Part shown: one piece after another, positions 7,108 to 15,377 of the stretch
Numbering within the stretch: position 1 is the stretch's first letter
Layout: every line of letters starts with the position of its first letter
NCBI GenBank assembly: GCA_003451585.1
Contig: DMEU01000003.1
Coordinates: 1-24,861 of the forward strand
DNA: 24,861 nt
Source of the DNA: Candidatus Omnitrophota bacterium
GTDB taxonomy: Bacteria; Omnitrophota; Gorgyraeia; Velamenicoccales; Velamenicoccaceae
Direction: 5' to 3'
Made by a program: the position numbers and the translations under genes
Notes under the pieces: generated by a model
The model's database searches: none
What the model was told of the DNA's origin: nothing
The model's input: only the letters and a program-made list of their open reading frames with translations

Positions 7108-8400
7108 CTATTTTTTCAACGCTCTCCAGCCGATATCGCGGCGAAAATGCATACCTTCGAAATTTACCAATGAAACAGCTTTATAAGCGTTATCTATCGC
7201 GGCCTTGATGTCTTTGCCTAAAGCTGTAACGCCCAAGACACGGCCGCCATCTGTCAAAAAAATATCTTGTGATCGGTGATCGGTGATCGGAGGCTTTTTA
7301 GTACCTGCGTGAAAAACAACGACATCTTTTAGCTCTGAGGCCCGCTCTAACCCGGATATCTCTTTTCCCTTTTCATAAGGGCCGGGATACCCGCCGGATG
7401 TCAAAACAACGCAGACACTGCTCTTATCCGCCCATTTAAGCTTTGGCGCCGGCTGGCCGGCTCCGAGCGTCCATAACATGGCGTCTATCAGGTCGGTCTC
7501 CAGCCGCGGCAGGACAGCCTGGGTTTCCGGATCCCCGAACCTTACGTTAAACTCCAAAACCTTAGGCCCTTCTTTGGTCAGCATGATACCGGCATATAGG
7601 ATACCTTTATAATCCGCGCCTTCCCTCTGCATGCCGCTTAAGACAGGCATGACGGCCGTATCCATGATATTGTCCATGACATCATCTGTCACGACTGGCG
7701 CAGGCGAATACGCGCCCATACCTCCGGTATTAGGGCCCTTGTCCCCGTCGAAAATCCTCTTATGGTCCTGCGAAGACGCTAAAGCCACGGCCTCAACACC
7801 ATTGGTCAATGCCAGGATGGAAGCCTCTTGACCAAAGAGGCACTCTTCAATAACGATCGTCTCGCCGGCCTCTCCGAATATTTTATCGACCAGCATACTT
7901 TTAGCCGCATCTTCGGCTGCCTGCGGCCCATCACAGACAACGACACCTTTTCCCGCGGCAAGGCCGTCAGCCTTGACCACTACAGGACCTTTAAGCCGTT
8001 TTAACGCGTGCCTTACTTCATCCATAGTGCGGCAAACCTCAAAATCCGCGGTAGGCACACCGTATTTTTTCATTATTTCTTTGGCAAAACATTTACTCGC
8101 TTCAAGCCTCGCCGCGCGCATGGATGGGCCAAAGGCCTTCAAGCCGGCTTTTTGGAATTCATCTATAATACCGGCCGCAAGCGGCGCCTCCGGGCCCACG
8201 ACGGTCAGATCAACACCTTTACTACGCGCGAATTTAAGCAGGCCCTTTATATCATCTGCCGGAATAGTTACGCACTCTGCCAATTGCGCGATACCTGCAT
8301 TACCCGGCGCGCAATAGATCTTTTTTACGCGCTTAGACTTTGATATCTTCCAAACAAGCGCATGCTCTCTTGCACCCGACCCTATAACGAGTATATCCAT
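7108..8400 (-). CDS. purD: Phosphoribosylamine-glycine ligase (GAR synthetase)
   Basis: A 430-residue ATP-grasp enzyme joining phosphoribosylamine and glycine to give GAR, the second step of purine synthesis. The N-terminal IGSGAREHAL (6-15) and the PGNAGIA segment are characteristic. ATP-grasp motifs include VVKADGLAAGKGVVVC, GGMGAYSPAP and LEFNVRFGDPETQ. Near residues 371-378 an insert ITDHRSQ interrupts the usually short loop before DGGRVLGVTA. It is encoded by three tandem TGATCGG repeats (7270-7290) and looks acquired by repeat expansion. The ATG at 8400 has no clear Shine-Dalgarno site. It lies 16 bp after purM and 8 bp before purE. Confidence 0.97.
   Translation of the reverse strand: MDILVIGSGAREHALVWKISKSKRVKKIYCAPGNAGIAQLAECVTIPADDIKGLLKFARSKGVDLTVVGPEAPLAAGIIDEFQKAGLKAFGPSMRAARLEASKCFAKEIMKKYGVPTADFEVCRTMDEVRHALKRLKGPVVVKADGLAAGKGVVVCDGPQAAEDAAKSMLVDKIFGEAGETIVIEECLFGQEASILALTNGVEAVALASSQDHKRIFDGDKGPNTGGMGAYSPAPVVTDDVMDNIMDTAVMPVLSGMQREGADYKGILYAGIMLTKEGPKVLEFNVRFGDPETQAVLPRLETDLIDAMLWTLGAGQPAPKLKWADKSSVCVVLTSGGYPGPYEKGKEISGLERASELKDVVVFHAGTKKPPITDHRSQDIFLTDGGRVLGVTALGKDIKAAIDNAYKAVSLVNFEGMHFRRDIGWRALKK
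7270..7290. repeat. Three tandem TGATCGG heptads inside purD
   Basis: Three perfect copies in a row. Twenty-one bases keep the reading frame, adding about seven residues to a loop of PurD. It belongs with the other period-7 arrays at 3301-3377, 11266-11293 and 12408-12428, which have different unit sequences but the same unit length. Confidence 0.85.
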
Positions 8401-8416
8401 AAAGTAAAGACCGCGC

Positions 8417-9427
8417 TCACACCACCACTACGCCGTTGACGCCCTTAATGATCTCACCGATGATCTTGCTCTTCACACCCATCTTTAAAAAGGCGCGCAC
8501 CACATCCATCTTTATGGCGTCGCGCACGACAACTACCATGCCTATACCCATGTTGAATGTATGGAACATCTCCTTGTCCTCGATCTTGCCGCGCTCCTGC
8601 ATCTCGGTAAAGACCTCAGGTATGTGCCATGCGTTCTTATAAAGCACCATTGTGCATCCTTTAGGCACAACGCGCGCCGCCTTGTCATAAAAACCTCCGC
8701 CGGTGATATGGGCCATGGCCTTTATGCCGCATTCTTTCGCGTTAAACCTTTCCAAGGCAGACAAGACCGGCTTTACATAAATACGCGTGGGTTTTAAGAA
8801 CTCGTGTGCCCTTCCTTTTAACTCTTCTGGCGCAAAGATTTTCCTGACGAGCGAGAACCCGTTGGAGTGCAACCCGCTGGACTCCAATCCTATGACGGCG
8901 TCCCCAAGCTTTACCCGCGCGCTGCCTAATATCTTTTTCTTACCCACTATGCCTACGCAGAAACCCGCCAGGTCATAGTCTCCGGCCTTGTACATGCCGG
9001 GCATCTCAGCGGTCTCTCCTCCCACAAGGGAACAATTGGCCTGCTTACAGCCTTCAACGATCCCTTTCACCAGGTCCTTTAAGACATGTGAGTTCAACTT
9101 CCCCACAGCGATGTAGTCTAAGAAGAACAGCGGCTCGGCGCCAGAACACAAAACGTCATTTACGCTCATGGCTACCAGGTCGATACCCACCGTATTGTGT
9201 ATATCGGCAAAAATAGCGATCTTAAGTTTTGTCCCTACCCCGTCACAGGAAGACACGAGCACGGGATCTTTACACTTTTGGCCGGCAAGGTCAAAAAAAG
9301 CGCCGAAGCCGCCTATACCACCCATGACGCCACTGCGGCCGCCTTTATTCACCATGCCTTTTATAGCATCGACAAAACCATTGGCCCTGTCGATATCGAC
9401 TCCTGCCTTCTTATAGCTTAGCCCCAT
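8417..9427 (-). CDS. purM: Phosphoribosylformylglycinamidine cyclo-ligase (AIR synthetase)
   Basis: A 336-residue PurM that cyclises FGAM to AIR using ATP. Recognisable blocks are the GGIGGFGAFFDL glycine-rich segment, SSCDGVGTKLKIA, DLVAMSVNDVLCSGAEPLFFLDY and VGGETAEMPGMY. The ATG at 9427 was chosen over an upstream TTG (9433) because TAGGAG lies 7 nt before the ATG but directly abuts the TTG. It sits between purF (28 bp) and purD (16 bp) in the purine run. Confidence 0.97.
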   Translation of the reverse strand: MGLSYKKAGVDIDRANGFVDAIKGMVNKGGRSGVMGGIGGFGAFFDLAGQKCKDPVLVSSCDGVGTKLKIAIFADIHNTVGIDLVAMSVNDVLCSGAEPLFFLDYIAVGKLNSHVLKDLVKGIVEGCKQANCSLVGGETAEMPGMYKAGDYDLAGFCVGIVGKKKILGSARVKLGDAVIGLESSGLHSNGFSLVRKIFAPEELKGRAHEFLKPTRIYVKPVLSALERFNAKECGIKAMAHITGGGFYDKAARVVPKGCTMVLYKNAWHIPEVFTEMQERGKIEDKEMFHTFNMGIGMVVVVRDAIKMDVVRAFLKMGVKSKIIGEIIKGVNGVVVV

Positions 9428-9455
9428 GATCAACTCCTAAGTGTTCAGCGAAGGG

Positions 9456-10868
9456 TCAACACTTCGCGCATTTTTCCAAAGCGTATTTGTCAGCGTGGGA
9501 AAAATGGATCGGATAATCTCCGGTAAAACAAGCGGCGCAATACCTGTCTTTACAGAACTTGACCGCGTCAAGCATACCCTCCAGGCTGAGATAACCAAGA
9601 GTATCGACTTCAAGGTATTCTGTTATCTGTTTTGCTGTATACCTGTTCGCTATCAACTCTTCCCCTGAAGGAAAATCTATACCGTAGAAACACGGATAAC
9701 GATGAGGCGGACAGGATATACGCATATGGACTTCTTTGGCGCCTGCATCGCGAAAATTCTTAACCCTGATCTTAGATGTCGTGCCGCGCACGATAGAATC
9801 ATCTACGATGACCACGCGCTTGCCTTTGACAACTTCGCGCAATATATTGAATTTTACCTTGACTCCCAGGTCGCGTATGCGCTGAGACGGCTGGATGAAC
9901 GTGCGGCCGACATAATGATTACGGATAACACCGAATTCAAGCGGTATACCAGAGGCATGGGCGTAACCTAAAGCCGAAGACATGCCGGAGTCCGGTATTG
10001 GTATGACAAAATCAGCTTTGACAGGATGCTCTTTTGCCAGGTTCTCACCTAGCCTCTGGCGCACCAGGTGTACTGTCTGGCCGAACACTATGGAGTCGGG
10101 CCTTGAAAAATATATATGCTCAAAGATACAATACGCGCTTTTTTTTGCCTTCGGCGCAAAACGTATGGACTCCAGGCCTTTTTTTGTTATACGCACGATC
10201 TCGCCGGGCTCCACCTCACGGACGAACTTTGCCTCGATAAGATCGAAGGCGCAGGTCTCGGAAGCAAGGCAATAGCTGTCACCTTTTTTACCGATACACA
10301 ACGGCCTGAATCCATCGGGGTCGCGCACGCCTATAAGCTGGTCTTCGGTCAAGAATACCAGGGAATACGCGCCTTTTATCTTCTTTAAGGCCCTCTTGAG
10401 CCTCAATACCAGATCCTTCTCTTTTGAGCGGGCCATAAGATGTATAAAGATCTCACTATCGCATGAAGTCTGGAATATGGAACCTGAGCGCTCAAGCTCT
10501 TTTCTCAACGGCTCGGTATTTATAAGATTGCCGTTGTGCGCCACCGCCAGGGAACTGCCCAGGTAATCGACAAACAGCGGTTGAGCGTTTTTAACCAGGC
10601 TTGAGCCTGTAGTCGAATAACGCACATGCCCTATACCGCGGTCGCCCTTCAACATCTTTAAATTATCTTCATTAAAAACATCCGATACCAGCCCCATGTC
10701 TTTATGGATATGCAGTTCTTCTCCATCGCTAGTCACGATACCGCAGGACTCTTCTCCGCGATGCTGCAAAGCGTACAGCCCCAGATAGATCATATAGCTT
10801 GCTTCCGGGCAGCCGAATATGCCGAAGAGGCCGCAGTAATGCTTAGGATGATGACTATCAGCCGACAT
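9456..10868 (-). CDS. purF: Amidophosphoribosyltransferase (Fe-S, propeptide type)
   Basis: A 470-residue PurF catalysing the first committed step, PRPP plus glutamine to phosphoribosylamine. The N-terminal nucleophile is C12 (YCGLFGI), preceded by an 11-residue propeptide that must be removed. The glutaminase domain has RGEES and GNLIN motifs. The phosphoribosyltransferase PRPP loop is VVIVDDSIVRGTTS (352-365). Cysteines 247, 393, 444 and 447 match the [4Fe-4S] ligands of the Bacillus-type enzyme, so it is probably oxygen-sensitive, consistent with an anaerobic or low-oxygen host. GAAGGG is suitably placed before the ATG at 10868. Confidence 0.97.
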   Translation of the reverse strand: MSADSHHPKHYCGLFGIFGCPEASYMIYLGLYALQHRGEESCGIVTSDGEELHIHKDMGLVSDVFNEDNLKMLKGDRGIGHVRYSTTGSSLVKNAQPLFVDYLGSSLAVAHNGNLINTEPLRKELERSGSIFQTSCDSEIFIHLMARSKEKDLVLRLKRALKKIKGAYSLVFLTEDQLIGVRDPDGFRPLCIGKKGDSYCLASETCAFDLIEAKFVREVEPGEIVRITKKGLESIRFAPKAKKSAYCIFEHIYFSRPDSIVFGQTVHLVRQRLGENLAKEHPVKADFVIPIPDSGMSSALGYAHASGIPLEFGVIRNHYVGRTFIQPSQRIRDLGVKVKFNILREVVKGKRVVIVDDSIVRGTTSKIRVKNFRDAGAKEVHMRISCPPHRYPCFYGIDFPSGEELIANRYTAKQITEYLEVDTLGYLSLEGMLDAVKFCKDRYCAACFTGDYPIHFSHADKYALEKCAKC

Positions 10869-10909
10869 AGGATAACCCTTCTTTAGGTTTACTGAAGATA
10901 TTGATCTTT

Positions 10910-11701
10910 CTACTTAAAGTAATTTACAGCGTTCAAGAATATAGGGAAACCGTCCCCGTGGCGCTTGCACCCCTCGCGCGTCCAGCGTGGATGCTGCAGG
11001 CTAATAAGATGGCGCTCCGGATGGGGCATAAGCCCAAAGACACGTCCGGACGCATCGCAGATGCCTGCGATGCTGTCCACAGAACCGTTCGGATTAACAG
11101 GATAATCCCCCAGCTGCCCGCGCGCGTCGCAATACTGGAATACGATCTGCCCGTTATCTTTCAAACGTTGGAGCACTTCCTCGCTTTTTGGTATAAATTT
11201 ACCTTCCCCGTGAGCAATGGGCAGATATATCACCTCAGGCAGCCCCTTAGTCCACACACACTTATCTTGACACTTGACACCTGACACTTGACACTTAAGA
11301 TGAATCCACTTGTCCTGAAAGACACCGCAGTCATTATTGACAAGGGTGGCCTCCTGCCGGAATTCATCGTTACCCGGAAGCAGCCCGGCCTTGACCAAAA
11401 CCTGAAAACCGTTGCAGATGCCTATGATAAGTTTCCCATCTCCGGTAAATTTTTTAAGCTCACCGAACAATTTACACTTTAATTCATTAGCCAGAACCTT
11501 TCCTGCCGCTATATCGTCGCCGTAAGTAAAACCTCCGGAAATAGCCAATATCTGGTAAGCGGATAACGCGCGCCCTCCGGAAACAAGCTCGTTGATATGC
11601 ACAAGGTCGATGTCGGCACCCGCACTTTCAAATGCAAAGGCCGTCTCGCGATCACAATTTATCCCAGCTGTCTTTAAAATAAGGACTTTTGGCTTAGCCA
11701 T
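10910..11701 (-). CDS. purQ: FGAM synthase glutaminase subunit PurQ
   Basis: A 263-residue class I glutamine amidotransferase that supplies ammonia to the PurL encoded just upstream. The nucleophile is the cysteine of IIGICNGFQVL and the His/Glu pair lies in LMPHPERH. GGFTYGDD is the oxyanion-region motif. The protein is somewhat long for PurQ. Residues about 134-146 contain a cysteine-rich insert (SGVKCQDKC) encoded by a heptad tandem repeat, in the loop before TKGLPEVIYLPIAHGEG. The start overlaps the LOG-family stop by 8 bp, which implies coupling. There is no strong Shine-Dalgarno site. Confidence 0.96.
   Translation of the reverse strand: MAKPKVLILKTAGINCDRETAFAFESAGADIDLVHINELVSGGRALSAYQILAISGGFTYGDDIAAGKVLANELKCKLFGELKKFTGDGKLIIGICNGFQVLVKAGLLPGNDEFRQEATLVNNDCGVFQDKWIHLKCQVSGVKCQDKCVWTKGLPEVIYLPIAHGEGKFIPKSEEVLQRLKDNGQIVFQYCDARGQLGDYPVNPNGSVDSIAGICDASGRVFGLMPHPERHLISLQHPRWTREGCKRHGDGFPIFLNAVNYFK
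11266..11293. repeat. Four tandem CTTGACA heptads inside purQ
   Basis: CTTGACA, CTTGACA, CCTGACA, CTTGACA, followed by a decayed CTTAAGA. They encode the repetitive insert KCQVSGVKCQDKC in PurQ. Four units are 28 nt, so keeping the frame requires a compensating change in the flank (the array decays into CTTAAGA on one side). Confidence 0.85.
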
Positions 11702-12431
11702 GAATATTATGTGCTTGTTTTGAATAAAATTTATTTATGGTACGCACCACATCCGACGGCTTGTCGACTAAGGAAAAGAGGCTCAGGTCACTTGCGCCTA
11801 TACAGCCCCTCCGCAATACCGTAGACATGATCCAGTGCAGAAGCCCCTGCCAGTAACGGCTGCCCACAAGTATTACGGGAAATTTCTGTATCCTCTGTGT
11901 CTGTATAAGATTAATGGATTCGAACAACTCATCCAGCGTCCCGTAACCTCCAGGGAATATAACGAAGGCGCGGGCGTATTTTACGAACATCACCTTACGG
12001 ACAAAAAAATAGTGGAATTCCACCAATGTCGTCACGTAAGGATTAGACTTTTGCTCGGTCGGTATATAGATATTCAGGCCTATCGAAGGCACACGCGCGC
12101 GCTTTGCCCCTTTGTTTGCCGCCTCCATGATACCGGGGCCTCCACCTGAGATGATCTCATAACCTGCCCGCCCTAACAGATAAGCAGTATCTTCGGCCAG
12201 CTTATAATATTCGTCTTTTGGCGACAGCCTTGAGGAGCCGAAGATGGAGACCGCGTTCTCGAATTTAGAGAGCGTCTTAAAACCGGCCCAAAACTCGTCG
12301 GAAATACGTTTTATGCGCGCCCCTTCGATCTCTTCGAATACATCGATCTTTTTAGGGGATTTGATAAAACCCGGGCCGGGCTTTTTATTTTTCCGCCTCC
12401 GGCCTCCTGTTTTCTGTCTTTTGTCTTTCAT
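11694..12431 (-). CDS. LOG family (TIGR00730-type) nucleotide phosphoribohydrolase-like protein
   Basis: A 245-residue protein with the Rossmann-like fold of LOG proteins (formerly mis-annotated as lysine decarboxylases). The signatures are GGGPGIMEAANKGA (96-109) and PGGYGTLDE (160-168), which bind the phosphoribosyl group and catalyse N-glycosidic cleavage of nucleoside monophosphates. It lies between purL and purQ, 1 bp after purL and overlapping purQ by 8 bp. That position suggests purine nucleotide turnover rather than cytokinin synthesis, but the substrate is inference. The first residues (basic, Lys/Arg-rich to about 19) lie partly on a heptad repeat and look poorly conserved. A later start cannot be excluded. 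Confidence 0.9.
   Translation of the reverse strand: MKDKRQKTGGRRRKNKKPGPGFIKSPKKIDVFEEIEGARIKRISDEFWAGFKTLSKFENAVSIFGSSRLSPKDEYYKLAEDTAYLLGRAGYEIISGGGPGIMEAANKGAKRARVPSIGLNIYIPTEQKSNPYVTTLVEFHYFFVRKVMFVKYARAFVIFPGGYGTLDELFESINLIQTQRIQKFPVILVGSRYWQGLLHWIMSTVLRRGCIGASDLSLFSLVDKPSDVVRTINKFYSKQAHNIHG
12408..12428. repeat. Period-7 repeat at the 5' end of the LOG-family gene
   Basis: TGTTTTC, TGTCTTT, TGTCTTT on the plus strand, directly next to the start codon (12429-12431). It encodes the basic KDKRQKT start of the protein. This is the shortest and least certain of the heptad arrays. Confidence 0.55.
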
Positions 12432-12432
12432 A

Positions 12433-15363
12433 TCAGATGCTTCTCAATGTCTTCTGCCAGGCTTCTTTTAAATTTGCCATGCTCTCGCTGATACAGGCAT
12501 CTCCATCCAAACCAAAGACCTTAAGTTCTTTGGAAGCGATAACGCAACCGATAAGGCCGATGCACGATCTTTTCATGGCACGCTCAAAGGCCTTTTGACA
12601 ACTACGCTGGACCTCAACAATAAAACGTGAATTAGATTCGGAAAAAAGCAGCAGGTCATCCCTCTTCTGCCTGCCGCGATAAGGCACATCGCTCAAAAAT
12701 ATATTGGCACCAAGCCCGCCGGCAAAGCTCATCTCCGCCAAGGCCACTGCCAAGCCGCCTTCCGAACAATCGTGGACAGACCTGACCAGCCCTTTTGCTA
12801 CAGCAGAGGATAGGCCGTCCATTGAGGCCTTGGACTTTTTAAAATCCACCTGTGGCACAACTCCGCCCTTGAATTTCAAAATATCAAAATAGTGGGACCC
12901 ACCCAATTCTTCGAACGTCTCTCCTACGATATACAAGAGGCTCTCCGGAGATTTCAAGTCCATGGTGACTGCGCCCGATACATCGTCCATCACGGCTATG
13001 GCCGAGATCAGGAGGGTACCGGGAATAGAGATGGTCTTTTTATTGACGGAAAACTCATTATAAAGGCTGTCCTTGCCTGAAATGAACGGCACTCCAAAGC
13101 CTTTTGAGGCATCATAGCAGCCAAAGGCGGCGCGCACGAGACTGCCAAGCCTGTCTGCCTTATCAGGATTACCCCAACAAAAATTATCCAAAATAGCGGC
13201 CTGTTTCAAAGAGCCTCCGACGCAGACGATCTGGCGCAACGCTTCATCCACGCAAGACGCCGCCATCCAATAAGGGTCCAGGTCCCCATATTTGAAATTT
13301 ATCCCATTTGATACGGCAAGCCCGCGCAAAGAATCAAACCTGGGTTTGACAACACAGGCGTCTGAAGGCCCGTCACACGCCTCGCCCACAAGCGGTTTTA
13401 TCACCGTCGCGCCCTGGACCTCATGGTCATATTGACGGATGACCCATTCCTTGGAAGCTATATTCGGATGGCCGAGAAGTTTTAAAAGCTCTTTCGTATA
13501 GTCCTTCTTCGGTTTATTCTTGGGACGGGCCAAAACCTTGGGCTTGGCCCAGAAAGCCTTCTTCGCGATCTTTGGGCCTCCGTCGTGCAAAAAATCCATA
13601 TCCAGGGAACAGACCAGACTGTCCTGATAAAAAAGCTCGAGTTTCCCGGTCTTGGCGAATTCCCCTATAACGGTCGCCTCAACATCTTCTTTGGCAAACG
13701 CGCCAAGCAGTTCACCGGCCTTTTCCTTGCTTACAGCCAGGACCATGCGTTCCTGCGCCTCAGATATCCAGATCTCCGTATACGTCAGGCCATGATACTT
13801 CAAGGGCACGCGCTCTAAAAACACACGCGCACCAAGGCCTTGGCCCATCTCGCCTACGGCGCTGGACAACCCTCCTGCCCCGCAATCCGTTATCGCGCCA
13901 TAGAGCCCGGCGTCTCGGCACTTGAGGAGACAATCGAGCATCTTTTTTTCGGTAATTGCGTTGCCTATCTGCACGGCCCCTGAAGACACTGTTTCTGATT
14001 CATGCGTCAATTCGCCTGAAGAGAATGTCGCGCCGTGTATACCGTCGCGGCCCGTCCTTCCTCCGACAACGACCACCAGGTCCCCCTCGCGCACCCTTTT
14101 AAAAGATCTCTCCTTAGGCAATATCCCGACCGTCCCGCAGTAAACCAGAGGATTGCCTATGAAACGCTCATCGAATAACACCGCGCCGTTCGCGGTGGGA
14201 ATGCCCATGCGGTTGCCGTAATCGCGCACTCCGCTTACCACGCCCTTTGCCACCCTGCGCGGATGAAGCGCTCCTACGGGCAAAGATGAATTCGCGGCAT
14301 CAAGCGGGCCGAAACAAAAAACATCGGTGTTGAGTATGGGCTTGGCGCCTAATCCTGTGCCCATAGGGTCGCGTATAACGCCACCTATTCCGGTATTGGC
14401 CCCGCCATACGGTTCCAAGGCAGAAGGATGATTATGCGTCTCGACCTTAAAACAAACATTGAACTTTTCATCGAATTTAATTATGCCGGAATTATCTTTA
14501 AAGACCGAGACACAGTAAGGTTTCTTAAGCTCATCCGTAGCCTTCATTATCGTAGATTTAAGAAGGTTGTAGATGACCTTGTTACCTATCTTCTTGACAA
14601 AACGCTCGCCCGCGCCTTTTACGACGGAACGCTCTTTATAATCTATGATCCCGCGGAAGGTCTTATGGCCGCAATGCTCCGACCAGGTCTGCGCCAATGT
14701 TTCTAATTCACAATCCGTGGGGTTACGTTTTAATTTCTTAAAATACGCCTGTATGGCCTTCATCTCCTCAAGATTCAGGTAGAGCTGGCCCTGGCTGCTC
14801 AAACGCGTGAGTTCCTTGCCGCCCGCGTTCAACAGCTCGACCGTCTTCAAGTTAAATTTATAATCTGGAAGGCCGGAAAAATCATGCAGGTGATGCTCTT
14901 CTTCGGGCAGGACTATCTGGATAAGCTTGTTATAGAGGAGTTTCTCAGCTACTTTCAAAAGCTCCGGGCGGGAAAGCCCGGATTTAAAAAGGAATTTCTT
15001 TGCGGTGCGGACAGAAGATACGCCTGTAATGCCCAGATCGCGTATACCTTTTAATGTGGAATCTTCCACGGGCTCCATTACACCCGGTTTGTAAAGTACC
15101 TGTATGGCAGTATATCCCGGAGTGACGGGCGGCGTCTTGTCTTCGCCGTAAATACTGTATTCCTGTATGACACTGTCTATCAGAAGCTCTTCGCCTATCC
15201 TGCCAGCCTGCGCCGCAGAAAGCGTGCCGATCAAGAAATATACGGACTTTATACGGACATCCTCTACGTCGCCGAAACCGGAATCCCTTATCTCTTCCTT
15301 GAGCCCTTCGGAAAAAGGGTCATAGACGCCTTCTTTATACTCGACTTCTATACGCCAATACAT
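12433..15363 (-). CDS. purL: FGAM synthase, PurS-PurS-PurL fusion
   Basis: A 976-residue protein that makes FGAM from FGAR, ATP and ammonia delivered by PurQ. Residues 1 to about 77 and about 82-152 are two successive PurS-like domains (each opens with a strand and V.DP or V.EP, as in PurS). A linker and a PurL core follow: TWSEHCGHKTFRG, FKVETHNHPSAL, then GGANTGIGGVIRD, and in the second half SVHDCSEGGLAVALAEM. In two-piece bacterial systems PurS is a separate protein of about 80 residues, and in the large single-chain form a glutaminase domain is also fused. This gene is intermediate, with a built-in PurS pseudo-dimer and a separate PurQ. The ATG at 15363 is preceded by AGGG and AAGG. Confidence 0.96.
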   Translation of the reverse strand: MYWRIEVEYKEGVYDPFSEGLKEEIRDSGFGDVEDVRIKSVYFLIGTLSAAQAGRIGEELLIDSVIQEYSIYGEDKTPPVTPGYTAIQVLYKPGVMEPVEDSTLKGIRDLGITGVSSVRTAKKFLFKSGLSRPELLKVAEKLLYNKLIQIVLPEEEHHLHDFSGLPDYKFNLKTVELLNAGGKELTRLSSQGQLYLNLEEMKAIQAYFKKLKRNPTDCELETLAQTWSEHCGHKTFRGIIDYKERSVVKGAGERFVKKIGNKVIYNLLKSTIMKATDELKKPYCVSVFKDNSGIIKFDEKFNVCFKVETHNHPSALEPYGGANTGIGGVIRDPMGTGLGAKPILNTDVFCFGPLDAANSSLPVGALHPRRVAKGVVSGVRDYGNRMGIPTANGAVLFDERFIGNPLVYCGTVGILPKERSFKRVREGDLVVVVGGRTGRDGIHGATFSSGELTHESETVSSGAVQIGNAITEKKMLDCLLKCRDAGLYGAITDCGAGGLSSAVGEMGQGLGARVFLERVPLKYHGLTYTEIWISEAQERMVLAVSKEKAGELLGAFAKEDVEATVIGEFAKTGKLELFYQDSLVCSLDMDFLHDGGPKIAKKAFWAKPKVLARPKNKPKKDYTKELLKLLGHPNIASKEWVIRQYDHEVQGATVIKPLVGEACDGPSDACVVKPRFDSLRGLAVSNGINFKYGDLDPYWMAASCVDEALRQIVCVGGSLKQAAILDNFCWGNPDKADRLGSLVRAAFGCYDASKGFGVPFISGKDSLYNEFSVNKKTISIPGTLLISAIAVMDDVSGAVTMDLKSPESLLYIVGETFEELGGSHYFDILKFKGGVVPQVDFKKSKASMDGLSSAVAKGLVRSVHDCSEGGLAVALAEMSFAGGLGANIFLSDVPYRGRQKRDDLLLFSESNSRFIVEVQRSCQKAFERAMKRSCIGLIGCVIASKELKVFGLDGDACISESMANLKEAWQKTLRSI

Positions 15364-15377
15364 ACCTTGATTTCCCT

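Noticed and set aside
6624..7208. 194-codon plus-strand open frame
   Set aside because: It is antisense to purE and the end of purD, whose conserved motifs are clear on the other strand.
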